DNA from: Candidatus Binatia bacterium
Lineage (GTDB): Bacteria > Desulfobacterota > Binatia > UBA9968 > JAJDTQ01
Assembly (NCBI GenBank): GCA_022823055.1
Contig: JAJDXX010000251.1
Span: 1-33,355 of the forward strand
DNA: 33,355 nt
Direction of reading: 5' to 3'
Shown: one piece after another, positions 8,818-17,504 of the stretch
How the letters are laid out: each line of letters starts with the position of its first letter
Position numbering within the stretch: the first letter of the stretch is position 1
Program-made: the position numbers and the translations under genes
The notes under the pieces: model-generated
Databases searched by the model: none
What the model was told of the DNA's origin: nothing
What the model saw: the letters and a program-made list of their open reading frames with translations, nothing else

Positions 8818-9279
8818 CTATCTCCCCGACCGGTCGTTGAGGTGAATCGTGGCGTGCACGGGTTCGCCCTCCGCATTGCCGGCCGTGACCAGTCTGAGAA
8901 CGTAAGCGGGCTCGGAGTCGCCGGCGAGGCGAACGTGAACGGTCGCGATGCGGACCCGGCCCACCGGGATTTCTTTCCCGGACCGCAACGTGAAATCGGC
9001 GACGATGATGCGGTCGGCGCGGCCGTCGCTGACCGCCTTGCGGTCATAGTAGGGCGCCCTTGCGAACGCCGGACTGTCCCCGTTCTCGACCCCCACCACG
9101 CGCATCCGGCCGCCGGTTTCGGACAACTCGAACTGCCAGGCCGCCACGGGCCCGGTGGATTCCAGGTGGACGTCCAGTGCTGCGAAACGGACCTTCGCCT
9201 CTTCCGCGAACGACCAGCCGGGCAAAGCGGCGGCGCAAAGGACGAAGCAAAGCAGAATATTCGAGCGCCAGCGGCTCAT
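8818..9279 (-). CDS. Secreted protein, cohesin-like beta-sandwich (tentative)
   Basis: Signal peptide MSRWRSNILLCFVLCAAALPGWSFAEE, then FAALDVHLESTGPVAAWQFELSETGGRMRVVGVENGDSPAFARAPYYDRKAVSDGR..., the pattern of cohesin-like domains. Start overlaps the 3' end of the next upstream gene. Confidence 0.6.
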   Translation of the reverse strand: MSRWRSNILLCFVLCAAALPGWSFAEEAKVRFAALDVHLESTGPVAAWQFELSETGGRMRVVGVENGDSPAFARAPYYDRKAVSDGRADRIIVADFTLRSGKEIPVGRVRIATVHVRLAGDSEPAYVLRLVTAGNAEGEPVHATIHLNDRSGR

Positions 9280-9764
9280 AGCTTCTCCGCGGAACTGTCC
9301 AACGCCACGATGCTCATGGCCAGCGCGTCAATCTTCGCCCGAGCGGCCGGCGCCTGGTCGCCGCGCGCCATCCGGGCCAGCGCAAAGGCGTCGAGAATGT
9401 CCACGGTCCCCGAGCCGTCGATGTCGTCGGATATGCTGGTGACCGTAGTGACGCCGAGGTCGGCGGGTCCCATCGGGGTGTACGTTCGCCAAAGAAGGAC
9501 ACCCACCAGGAGGCTCGCGGCCAGGCTTCCGGCCATGGCCCATCGAACCCCGGACGGATGCGCGCGCCGAGGCCGTGTCCCGAAGTGGTTTCTGGCGGCA
9601 TCGGCGATGCGCCGGTCCGCCTCTGGAGACATGACGGTCACCGACCTGTCGAGGCGGGTGAGTTCCCGGGCCAACTCCTCGGGCAGGTCGATCTCTTCTT
9701 CAACGGACGGCACGTCGTGTGCCGGCCGCGTGGAAAGGATGCCTCCGTCGTCGTCACGTTCCAT
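9276..9764 (-). CDS. Single-TM protein with an extracytoplasmic dockerin-I-like motif; possible anti-sigma factor
   Basis: 162 aa; TM WAMAGSLAASLLVGVLLW; DIDGSGTVDILDAFALARMARG at about 9360-9425; lies directly downstream of an ECF sigma gene. Confidence 0.65.
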   Translation of the reverse strand: MERDDDGGILSTRPAHDVPSVEEEIDLPEELARELTRLDRSVTVMSPEADRRIADAARNHFGTRPRRAHPSGVRWAMAGSLAASLLVGVLLWRTYTPMGPADLGVTTVTSISDDIDGSGTVDILDAFALARMARGDQAPAARAKIDALAMSIVALDSSAEKL

Positions 9765-9802
9765 GGTTCCACCCCGTTAAGCGCGCGAGACCGGCAAAAG
9801 GT

Positions 9803-10384
9803 TCACGGCTTGCCGAAATCCTTGATCTCCGGGCTTTCCCGCAGCTCCCTGACCGCGAGATGGAGCCGGGACTTGACGGTGCCGAGGGGTATGGAAAGGG
9901 TGTCCGCGATGTCCTGCAGGGACATGTCGTCGACGAAACGCAGGAGCAGCACCTCGCGGCGCTCCGCGGACAGACGGGCCAGGGCCGACGACAACCGCGC
10001 CGCGTCTCGCTCCGCCGGATCGGTGCCGCCGGGCGCCGGCAGCCGGTCCGGGTCGAACTCCTCGGAGTCGTCCAGGCGCGCGTGTTGGCGCAGGGAAGAA
10101 AGGGTCAGGTTCTTGGCGACCGGATAGAGCAACGACCGGAGCTGCGCCGTGAGCACCAGCCCTTCGCCCGTGGGGGGGAACTTCTTCAGCAGGTAGAGAA
10201 ACGTCTCCTGCAGCACGTCGACGGCCGCGTCCCGGTCGGCGCCGAACCGCAGGGCCACCCGCGTGACGTAGTCGCGGTGCCGCCGGTACAGCGTTTCAAA
10301 GCCCTGGACCGCCTCATCGCGGTCGCCGCGGTTGCATAGCTCCACCAGCTCCCTGTCGCTGCGTCGGTCCAACGGCTGTGCCAT
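9803..10384 (-). CDS. ECF (sigma-70 family) RNA polymerase sigma factor
   Basis: 193 aa; sigma2 region (FETLYRRHRDYVTRVALRFGADRDAAVDVLQETFLYLLKKF) and sigma4 HTH (LSAERREVLLLRFVDDMSLQDIADTLSIPLGTVKSRLHLAVRELRE). Confidence 0.93.
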   Translation of the reverse strand: MAQPLDRRSDRELVELCNRGDRDEAVQGFETLYRRHRDYVTRVALRFGADRDAAVDVLQETFLYLLKKFPPTGEGLVLTAQLRSLLYPVAKNLTLSSLRQHARLDDSEEFDPDRLPAPGGTDPAERDAARLSSALARLSAERREVLLLRFVDDMSLQDIADTLSIPLGTVKSRLHLAVRELRESPEIKDFGKP

Positions 10385-10435
10385 GGAGCGTCCAGTATAG
10401 GGCTTCCCCGGCGGCGGGGAAATTCCGTCTCGCCG

Positions 10436-10825
10436 TCACTTCCGAAAACCCGACTTGCCGGCCATCCAGAGACCCACCTGACGCAACCGCCGGAACCACG
10501 GGTAGAAAAAACGCGCCCGTTCGGAACTGGATCCCACCCATCTCGTGAGCATGTTGACCCAGCCGGACTCAACGGCCAGAGATCCGAGCACCGTCATGGC
10601 CTCGGCTCCTTGGTAGCGCCGGCCCTCCAACACGAGGATCATGCCGTCCTCGATATCGCATCCGTCCCGCCGCAACTCGTCCACGAGGTCGGGGGCGTTT
10701 CTGCCGTCGATGAACCGCAACCGCCTCCCGTCGGCGGTCTTGAACCTGGACTTCCGCGCGTACGTCCGGCAGTAGATGCATTCGCCGTCGTAAAGCAGAA
10801 AGTCGTTGTCTCCGCTGGAGTCCGT
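10436..10825 (-). CDS. DCC-family (DUF393) thiol-disulfide oxidoreductase-like protein; start codon uncertain
   Basis: Minus frame extended beyond the listed ORF reads DSSGDNDFLLYDGECIYCRTYARKSRFKTADGRRLRFIDGRNAPDLVDELRRDGCDIEDGMILVLEGRRYQGAEAMTVL..., with the YDGECxxC motif. No ATG/GTG/TTG upstream of the motif; ACG at 10825 follows AAGGA. Confidence 0.7.
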   Translation of the reverse strand, partial: TDSSGDNDFLLYDGECIYCRTYARKSRFKTADGRRLRFIDGRNAPDLVDELRRDGCDIEDGMILVLEGRRYQGAEAMTVLGSLAVESGWVNMLTRWVGSSSERARFFYPWFRRLRQVGLWMAGKSGFRK

Positions 10826-10860
10826 TTTACAATCCTTCCGAGTCAGCCTATGATTTTCTC

Positions 10861-11496
10861 ATGTGGAAGCGTACGTTCTCCCGCCGCGGCGCCTTGTTTG
10901 CCGCGGCAGCCGCGGGTGTCACGGGCCTGTCGTGGCTGGCCCGTTCGCGGGCGACGCTCCTGGACTATCCTTTTTCCGGTCCCGCCCCGGACCGCTCGCT
11001 CGGACTCGCGCCGCCGCTTGACTGCACCCGTGCCATACCCGAGACGACCGAGGGACCGTTCTATACGCCGGGGACGCCGCGCCGGACCAATCTGCGGGAA
11101 CCCGGCTCGAACGGCCGGCGGCTGGTGCTGACGGGACTCGTGCTCTCGCCGGACTGCCGCCCCATCGGCGGGGCCGTGGTCGACATCTGGCATGCCGACG
11201 AGCACGGTCGCTACGACAACTCCGGTTTCCGGTACCGCGGCCATCAGTACACCGACGCCGCCGGAGCGTTTCGCTTCGAGACCATCCGGCCCGTGCGCTA
11301 CACGGGGCGCACGCCGCATATCCACGTCAAGGTCCAGGGCTCGTCCACGCGCCCGCTCACCACCCAGCTCTACTTTCCCGACGTGCCCGAGGACAACGCC
11401 CGGGACGGTATCTTTCACGACGACCTGCTGATGGACCTGAGGCGCACCTCACAAGGCTGGCTCGGACGCTTCGATTTCGTGCTCGCGCCGGCCTGA
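10861..11496 (+). CDS. Intradiol ring-cleavage dioxygenase family protein with twin-arginine-like signal
   Basis: MWKRTFSRRGALFAAAAAGVTGLSWLA; TEGPFYTP, GAVVDIWHADEHGRYDN, YRGHQYTD, GRTPHIHVKV iron-ligand regions. Confidence 0.88.
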   Translation: MWKRTFSRRGALFAAAAAGVTGLSWLARSRATLLDYPFSGPAPDRSLGLAPPLDCTRAIPETTEGPFYTPGTPRRTNLREPGSNGRRLVLTGLVLSPDCRPIGGAVVDIWHADEHGRYDNSGFRYRGHQYTDAAGAFRFETIRPVRYTGRTPHIHVKVQGSSTRPLTTQLYFPDVPEDNARDGIFHDDLLMDLRRTSQGWLGRFDFVLAPA

Positions 11497-11573
11497 TGCC
11501 GACCGCCGCCCCAACGAATTGACCGAACAGGCCCAATCCACGGGCTCCCGCTTTCGCCAGTCTCGGTCACGGC

Positions 11574-11906
11574 CTACCTCACGTAACGAAACTCCAGCGT
11601 GGTACAGCCTTCCTCGGTCCGGTAGGGACCGTGCTTCATTCCCGGGGGCCGGCAGGCATACATGCCCTTCTTGAGAAGCCTGTCCCCATCCCACTGGCTT
11701 CCCTCCACGATGTACACCTCCTCCCAGAAATCGTGGACGAAGGTCTCCGTGCTCGCGCCACCGGGGTCCACCTTGAGAAGCCGGGTGACGAAACCGATCT
11801 CCGGGTCCTCGGTCAGGATCTTCTGATAGTGACCCGGCGGCGCGCCCTCCACCGGCACCCAGGGCAGGTCGTCCACCGGAAAGAACTCGAGCTCTGGCTT
11901 GGGCAT
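11574..11906 (-). CDS. Cupin-domain protein
   Basis: MPKPELEFFPVDDLPWVPVEGAPPGHYQKILTEDPEIGFVTRLLKVDPGG...WEEVYIVEGSQWDGDRLLKKGMYACRPPGMKHGPYRTEEGCTTLEFRYV; GGAGG RBS before ATG 11906. Confidence 0.8.
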   Translation of the reverse strand: MPKPELEFFPVDDLPWVPVEGAPPGHYQKILTEDPEIGFVTRLLKVDPGGASTETFVHDFWEEVYIVEGSQWDGDRLLKKGMYACRPPGMKHGPYRTEEGCTTLEFRYVR

Positions 11907-11967
11907 GGCCGAACCTCCTTGATTCGTCGTGTTTCTATGCACCGACGGCTATCCTATCATACGACGC

Positions 11968-13203
11968 ATGGCCAGCGGCACGAGGGAAATGTACATCATC
12001 GCCGTCTTCTGTCTGGCGCAATCCCTGGCCCAGATCGGCGCCATGGCGTTCGCGGCGCTGCTGCCGGCCTTCTTCGCGGAATGGTCCCTCAGCCACGCGC
12101 AGGCGGGGTGGCTTTCCGGCATCATGTTCGGCGCCTACGCCGCCGCGGTGCCGATCCTGCTGCCGCTGACGGACCGCGTCGACGCGCGCAGGGTCTACAT
12201 GTGCGCGGTTTCCATCACCATGCTTTCCCATCTCGGCATGGCCTTCCTGGCCGAGGGCTTCTGGACCGGCCTCGTCTTCCGCGCGCTGAACGGCATCGGC
12301 TGGGCCGGCACCTACATGGTGGGGCTCAAGGCGTTGTCCGAACGGGTGGAGGGGCCGGCGCAATCGCGCGCCGTGGCCGTTCACGGCGCCAGCACGGGGA
12401 TCAGCAGCTCGTTCTCCTTCGTCATCGCCGGCGCCGTGACGGCGCAATTCGGCTGGCAGGCCGCGTTCATGGTCGGGGCCGGCGGGGCGTTCGGGGCGTT
12501 GCTCGTGGCCCTGACCCTGTTCCCGGCAAGTCCGAGGAGGGAGCGGCCGGCCTCCGCGGCACGGCTCCTGGACTTCAAGCCGGTGCTCCGCAATGCCTCG
12601 GTCATGGCCTATGCCCTGGGATACTGCGTGCACACCTGGGAGATGTTCGTCGTCCGTTCCTGGATGGTGACGTTCCTGACCTTCGCGGCGGCCCAGGGCC
12701 ACGGTGCGCCGAATGTCCTCGTTCCGACCGTGGTGGCGACCCTGGCGAGCCTGCTCGGCACGGCCTCCAGCGTCCTCGGCAACGAGATGGCGCGGCGCCT
12801 CGGCCGCAAGCGCTGGATCCTGCTCGTCTTCACGATATCCATGGCATTGGCGCTGGCAGTCGGCTTTACGGCGGGGGCAGGATACGGTACGGCCGCTGTC
12901 GTCTGTCTCCTCTACAACGCGGCGATCTACGCGGACTCCTCGTCGCTCACTGCCGGCACGGTCGGCAATGCCGACCCCGAGAGGCGCGGCGCCGCGCTGG
13001 CCGTGCACGCGATGCTGGGATACGGCGGCGGCTTTGTCGGGCCGTTGATGATGGGCCTGATCCTGCACGTGCTCGGCGGCGAAAGCGTGGTCAACTGGGG
13101 CATCGCCTTCGGCCACATCGCCATCGTGCTACTCGTGGGGCCGCTGGCCATCCGCGTTCTCAAGCCGCTTGACCTGCCCGGCGACCGGCCCGGCGCGGAC
13201 TAG
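11968..13203 (+). CDS. MFS transporter
   Basis: MASGTREMYIIAVFCLAQSLAQIGAMAFAALLPAFFAEWSLSHAQAGWLSGIMFGAYAAAVPILLPLTDRVDARRVY; 12-TM-like hydrophobicity. Confidence 0.88.
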   Translation: MASGTREMYIIAVFCLAQSLAQIGAMAFAALLPAFFAEWSLSHAQAGWLSGIMFGAYAAAVPILLPLTDRVDARRVYMCAVSITMLSHLGMAFLAEGFWTGLVFRALNGIGWAGTYMVGLKALSERVEGPAQSRAVAVHGASTGISSSFSFVIAGAVTAQFGWQAAFMVGAGGAFGALLVALTLFPASPRRERPASAARLLDFKPVLRNASVMAYALGYCVHTWEMFVVRSWMVTFLTFAAAQGHGAPNVLVPTVVATLASLLGTASSVLGNEMARRLGRKRWILLVFTISMALALAVGFTAGAGYGTAAVVCLLYNAAIYADSSSLTAGTVGNADPERRGAALAVHAMLGYGGGFVGPLMMGLILHVLGGESVVNWGIAFGHIAIVLLVGPLAIRVLKPLDLPGDRPGAD

Positions 13204-13216
13204 CCTGGTGTCCCGA

Positions 13217-14038
13217 TCAAGAAAATCGGCGCAAGGAACTGGCGAGCCCTACGAGGGAAAGACTGTAGATAAGCCACTTGGACGGATCGAAGTTATACCA
13301 CTGGGGGCCGTTCCGATAATCGCTTTGATACCTGTGGTGATAATTGTGGTAGCCCTCTCCGAAGGTGATGAGCGAGATCCACCAACTGTCACGACTGGAG
13401 TCGGACGTCCCGTGAGGTTGGGCACCCCACAGGTGACAAATGGAATTGATGCAAAACGTGGAGTTCAAGACGAAAAAGGTCCGCCCCACTCCGGCGAGCA
13501 GGAAACATCCCAGCCCCCCGAACCAGCCGTCGTACAAGAACCCCACCACGAACGGCAGCGCCAAGCCGGAAAGGACAATGGGGATGTAGTAACGGTGTTG
13601 CCACATTACGACGGCGTCCTGTTGCAGCTTGCGGGCAAACTTGTCGTCTTTGTGGGGATCGCTCCAGAACAACCAACCACAATGGCTATGCCAGAACCCC
13701 CGCTTGGCATTGTAGGGATCTTCTTCCCGGTCGCACCGGGCATGATGGCGGATATGGTCCGCCGTCCATCTGAGGCCCGAATTTTGCAGCGCCCACCCTC
13801 CCGCGATCAAGAGAAGGCCTTTCACCCAACGGGTGCAGGCAAAGCTGCGGTGCGCCAACAAACGGTGATACCCCACGGTGATGCCCAGTCCCGTGATGAT
13901 ATAGAGCACGACGAACATGGCCCAATCGACCAGGGAATAACCATAAAAATACCCGTGCGCCGGCAACCCAATGATCGCACCGCCCGTGACGCCGGCAAAC
14001 AGCGTCACGTTCAAGAGATTAAGACTTCGTCCCGGCAT
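13217..14038 (-). CDS. Acyl-CoA/fatty acid delta-9-type desaturase
   Basis: Histidine boxes HRLLAH, HIRHH and EGYHNYHH with TM segments; 273 aa. Confidence 0.9.
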   Translation of the reverse strand: MPGRSLNLLNVTLFAGVTGGAIIGLPAHGYFYGYSLVDWAMFVVLYIITGLGITVGYHRLLAHRSFACTRWVKGLLLIAGGWALQNSGLRWTADHIRHHARCDREEDPYNAKRGFWHSHCGWLFWSDPHKDDKFARKLQQDAVVMWQHRYYIPIVLSGLALPFVVGFLYDGWFGGLGCFLLAGVGRTFFVLNSTFCINSICHLWGAQPHGTSDSSRDSWWISLITFGEGYHNYHHRYQSDYRNGPQWYNFDPSKWLIYSLSLVGLASSLRRFS

Positions 14039-14127
14039 TCAAACTTCCTCTACCTTTCTTTTGTGCCCAACCAGTCTCCCGCACGGATCACGTCAAACCG
14101 CGCGGTACATGGCACCAATTCCTTCCT

Positions 14128-15579
14128 CTACGCGTCGTCCACGATGCTTCCACGCTCGATCACGAAGGTCCGGTCCAGCAGGCGGGCGATGTGGACGTCG
14201 TTGGACTCCGCCACCAGCACGGAGGCGCCCTCCTTCTTGAGGTCGTCGAGTATTTCCACCATGCGCTGAGCGAAGATCGGGGCGATGCCTTCGCCGGGCT
14301 CGTCGAGCAGGAGCAGCCGGGTGCCGCACATTAGCGCGCGGGCGAAGGCAACGAACTTCTGCTGGCCGCCGGACAGGCTCGTGGCGCCGCGGTGGCGGAA
14401 CTCCTCGACCTCGGGCATGAGGCCGTAGATCCACTGCAGGCGCGCCCGGGTGTTTTCCGCGCCGGTGGCCCAGACCGGCAGCAGGATGTTCTCCTCGGCG
14501 GTCAGCTCGGGCACCAGCCGGCGATCCTCGGGCATGAAGCCGATCCCCAGGTGCGCGCGGCGATGGGCCGGGGTCGCGGCGAGGTCCACGTCGCCGAGCC
14601 GTACCGCGCCCCGCTGGATCGACAACGCACCCATGACCGCGCGCATGAACGTGGTCTTGCCCGCGCCGTTGCGGCCGATGAGGCCGCACATGGATCCCGA
14701 CGGGACGTTCAAATCGACCCCACGCAGGATCTGGGTGGCGCCGATGCTCACGTCGAGGTCGCTGACGGCGAGGGTCTCCTCTCCGGATGAGGAACGACCT
14801 GATGCCGCCGCCCGTGCTTCCGCGCCCGCTTCATGACGCCGGCCCAGCACATATTCCCGCACGCCCTGGTCCCGCATGGCCTGCGCGGTGGGCGCATCGC
14901 AGATGATCTCGCCTTGGTAGAAGGCGAGCACACGGTCGACATAGCGTTCGACGATCTCCATGTCGTGCTCGATGAACAGCACGGTCGTGCGCTCTTCCCT
15001 CAGCGCCTGCATGAGGATGTCCATGATGGCGAACTTCTCCTCCGCGCTGATGCCGCTGGTGGGCTCGTCCAGCATGAGCAGCTTCGGCTTGCGCACCGTG
15101 GCCATGGCGATGTCCAGCAGCTTACGAATGCCTTGGGGCAGCGCGGAGCCGATAACGTCGCGGTATTCCGAAATCTGGTAACGCGCGAGATGGGCTTCCA
15201 CGCGGGTCGCGCGCTCTTCTTCCACGAGGGGCGTCAGGAGGCCCGCCCCGTCTTCCTCGGCGACGCCGTAGGCCATCATCAGGTTGTCGAAGGCGGTTTC
15301 GGACAGGAACACCTGGGGCACCTGGAAGGAGCGACACAGGCCCATGCGCGCGATGGCCCGCACCGAAAGCCCGAGGATGTCGCGGCCCATGAACTCCACG
15401 GTTCCGCCGCCGGGCGGGAGGTGGCCGGTGACCAGGTTGACGAAGGTGGTCTTGCCGGCGCCGTTGGCGCCGATGACGCCGATGGTCTCGCCCTCCTCCA
15501 CCACGACGTTGATGTCGTGGGCGGCTACCACCGCGCCGAAGGACTTCTCGAGATCGTGGACTTCCAGGACCGCGGACAT
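14128..15579 (-). CDS. Branched-chain amino acid/amide-type ABC transporter ATP-binding protein, LivG-LivF fusion
   Basis: Two ABC domains in one 483-aa ORF: GANGAGKTTFVNLVTG...LLMLDEPTSGIS and GRNGAGKTTFMRAVMG...LSGGQQKFVAFARAL...LLLLDEPGEGIAP. Confidence 0.92.
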   Translation of the reverse strand: MSAVLEVHDLEKSFGAVVAAHDINVVVEEGETIGVIGANGAGKTTFVNLVTGHLPPGGGTVEFMGRDILGLSVRAIARMGLCRSFQVPQVFLSETAFDNLMMAYGVAEEDGAGLLTPLVEEERATRVEAHLARYQISEYRDVIGSALPQGIRKLLDIAMATVRKPKLLMLDEPTSGISAEEKFAIMDILMQALREERTTVLFIEHDMEIVERYVDRVLAFYQGEIICDAPTAQAMRDQGVREYVLGRRHEAGAEARAAASGRSSSGEETLAVSDLDVSIGATQILRGVDLNVPSGSMCGLIGRNGAGKTTFMRAVMGALSIQRGAVRLGDVDLAATPAHRRAHLGIGFMPEDRRLVPELTAEENILLPVWATGAENTRARLQWIYGLMPEVEEFRHRGATSLSGGQQKFVAFARALMCGTRLLLLDEPGEGIAPIFAQRMVEILDDLKKEGASVLVAESNDVHIARLLDRTFVIERGSIVDDA

Positions 15580-15585
15580 GGCCGG

Positions 15586-16572
15586 TTATGCCTCTTCCTT
15601 CCCGGTCCGGAGGGTCGCAACCGCCGCTTTCCGGCCCCGCCACCGGTCCACCAGCGACCACAGGCCGTTGGGCAGGAACATGATGATGGCAAGCAGCGTT
15701 CCGCCCATGATGAGCTGCCAGATCTCGGGGAACTTGTCGAAGGCGTAGGTGCGGATGAGCTCGTAGATCAAGGCACCGATGAAGGGCGCGGTGACGTTGC
15801 CGGTGCCGCTCAGGATGGCGATGAAGACGAAGTCCCCGGACACCGGCCAGTACACCATGGAGTCCGGGTCCACGTGGCCGATGGTGAGGGCGGCGATGGC
15901 GCCGCCGAAACCGCCAAGGAGCCCGGAGACGACGAACTTGGCGTGGACCGCCCGTTCCCCTGAGTAGCCCAGATAACCCAGCCGGATCTCGTTCTCGCGC
16001 ACCGCCGTGGTCATGTTGCCCAGGGTGGAGCGCAGGTAGAGGTGCACCAGCACCGCCACCCCCCAGGTCAGGATAACCGCGAACACGAACAGCGCGGTCT
16101 TGTTCTCCGCTCCCAGCGGTGCGTACCAGAGGTAGGTCGTCGTCTCCAGGCTGATGCCGTCGGTGGATCCCAACTCCTCGAGCTTGGCCAGCACGCCGTA
16201 GAGGATCATGGAGAACGCCATGTTCAACAGCGCGAAGAAAATGCCGCGGTACTGCCGCAGCAGGAACCCCAGGCCGTATGCGAGCAGCCCCGCCGTCACG
16301 ACCCCGCAGGCGATGGTGAGAAAGGCATCGGTGATGCCCAAGTACCGGCTCATCAGCCCGACCGTGTAGGCGCCGACGCCGAAGTAGAGCGCGTGGCCGA
16401 AAGAGATCAGCCCGCAACGCCACAGCACCAGGAGACCCAGCGCCACCGATCCCCGGGCCAGGGAAAGGGTGAGGATGGAACGGAACCAGTCCGGCACCAC
16501 GAAGTTGAGCAGCAGGAGCGCGGCGAGGCCGATGGTCAGGCCCCAGAGTGTCTTGTCCTGGCGCCAGGTCAT
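15586..16572 (-). CDS. LivM-type ABC transporter permease
   Basis: 328 aa hydrophobic; LLVLWRCGLISFGHALYFGVGAYTVGLMSRYLG; between LivGF and LivH. Confidence 0.92.
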   Translation of the reverse strand: MTWRQDKTLWGLTIGLAALLLLNFVVPDWFRSILTLSLARGSVALGLLVLWRCGLISFGHALYFGVGAYTVGLMSRYLGITDAFLTIACGVVTAGLLAYGLGFLLRQYRGIFFALLNMAFSMILYGVLAKLEELGSTDGISLETTTYLWYAPLGAENKTALFVFAVILTWGVAVLVHLYLRSTLGNMTTAVRENEIRLGYLGYSGERAVHAKFVVSGLLGGFGGAIAALTIGHVDPDSMVYWPVSGDFVFIAILSGTGNVTAPFIGALIYELIRTYAFDKFPEIWQLIMGGTLLAIIMFLPNGLWSLVDRWRGRKAAVATLRTGKEEA

Positions 16573-17471
16573 ATGGTCCTCGGCTTGGCGGGCGCGAACA
16601 GCCCCTGGGGCCGGACGATGAGCACCGCTGCCATGATCAGGTAGATGACGAACAGCTCCAGGGCCGGCTCCTGGTGCACCGCGAACGCCCGGGCAACGCC
16701 CACGATCACCGAGCCGATGAGGGCGCCGGGAATGCTGCCCATGCCGCCGATGACCACCACGGCGAAGGCCAGCACGATCACCTCCACGCCGATGCCCGGC
16801 TGGACCGAGATGGCCGGCGCCTGGTAGGCGCCGCCCAAGGCTCCCAGGAACGAGCCCAGCATGAAGGTCAACAGAAAGATCCGGTTGACGTTGATCCCCA
16901 TGGCCTGGGCCAGCTCCCGGTCATGGATCACCGCCAGCAGCAGCTTGCCGAACTGGGTCCGGTTGAGCCCGTACCAGAGCACCGCGGCCACCACGGCCGA
17001 CAACAGGACCATGGACAGGCTGTAGTTGTCGAAGGGAAGTCCGGCGATCTCCGTCGAACCCAGCAGCCCGAGGGGCTCCGGCGCGAGATAGGGATCGGTG
17101 CCCCAGATCAGCAGCAGCACGTCCTCCAGCACCAGGAACGCCGCGAAGGTCGCCAGCACGATGATGTGCTCGTCCTCGTGATAGAGATGCCGGAGCAGGC
17201 CGCGCTCGATGATGACGCCGAAGAGCACGCCGAGGAAGAGCGCAGCGAACAGCATCACCGCAAAGGCGCCGAACTGGGGCCAGTCCACCTGGAAATAAAG
17301 GATCAGCAACGTGGCCGTCAGATAGGCGCCGAACGCGTAGAGCGCGCCGTGAGTGACGTTGAGGAGCTTCTGAACGCCGCAGATGACGGTCAGGCCCACC
17401 GCCACCATGAACAGGTACGAACCGTAGACGAGTCCGTCGACGAGGATGATGAGTAGGAGCTCGAAATCCAA
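16569..17471 (-). CDS. LivH-type ABC transporter permease
   Basis: 300 aa; LIILVDGLVYGSYLFMVAVGLTVICGVQKLLNVTHGALYAFGAYL; 4-nt overlap with LivM. Confidence 0.93.
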   Translation of the reverse strand: MDFELLLIILVDGLVYGSYLFMVAVGLTVICGVQKLLNVTHGALYAFGAYLTATLLILYFQVDWPQFGAFAVMLFAALFLGVLFGVIIERGLLRHLYHEDEHIIVLATFAAFLVLEDVLLLIWGTDPYLAPEPLGLLGSTEIAGLPFDNYSLSMVLLSAVVAAVLWYGLNRTQFGKLLLAVIHDRELAQAMGINVNRIFLLTFMLGSFLGALGGAYQAPAISVQPGIGVEVIVLAFAVVVIGGMGSIPGALIGSVIVGVARAFAVHQEPALELFVIYLIMAAVLIVRPQGLFAPAKPRTI

Positions 17472-17504
17472 CGGTTCCCCCGTGCGCGGGAATGGATGAG
17501 GACG

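Noticed and set aside
14833-15963. 376-aa plus-strand ORF and other plus-strand ORFs across the Liv operon
   Set aside because: Antisense to LivGF/LivM, no domain signature.
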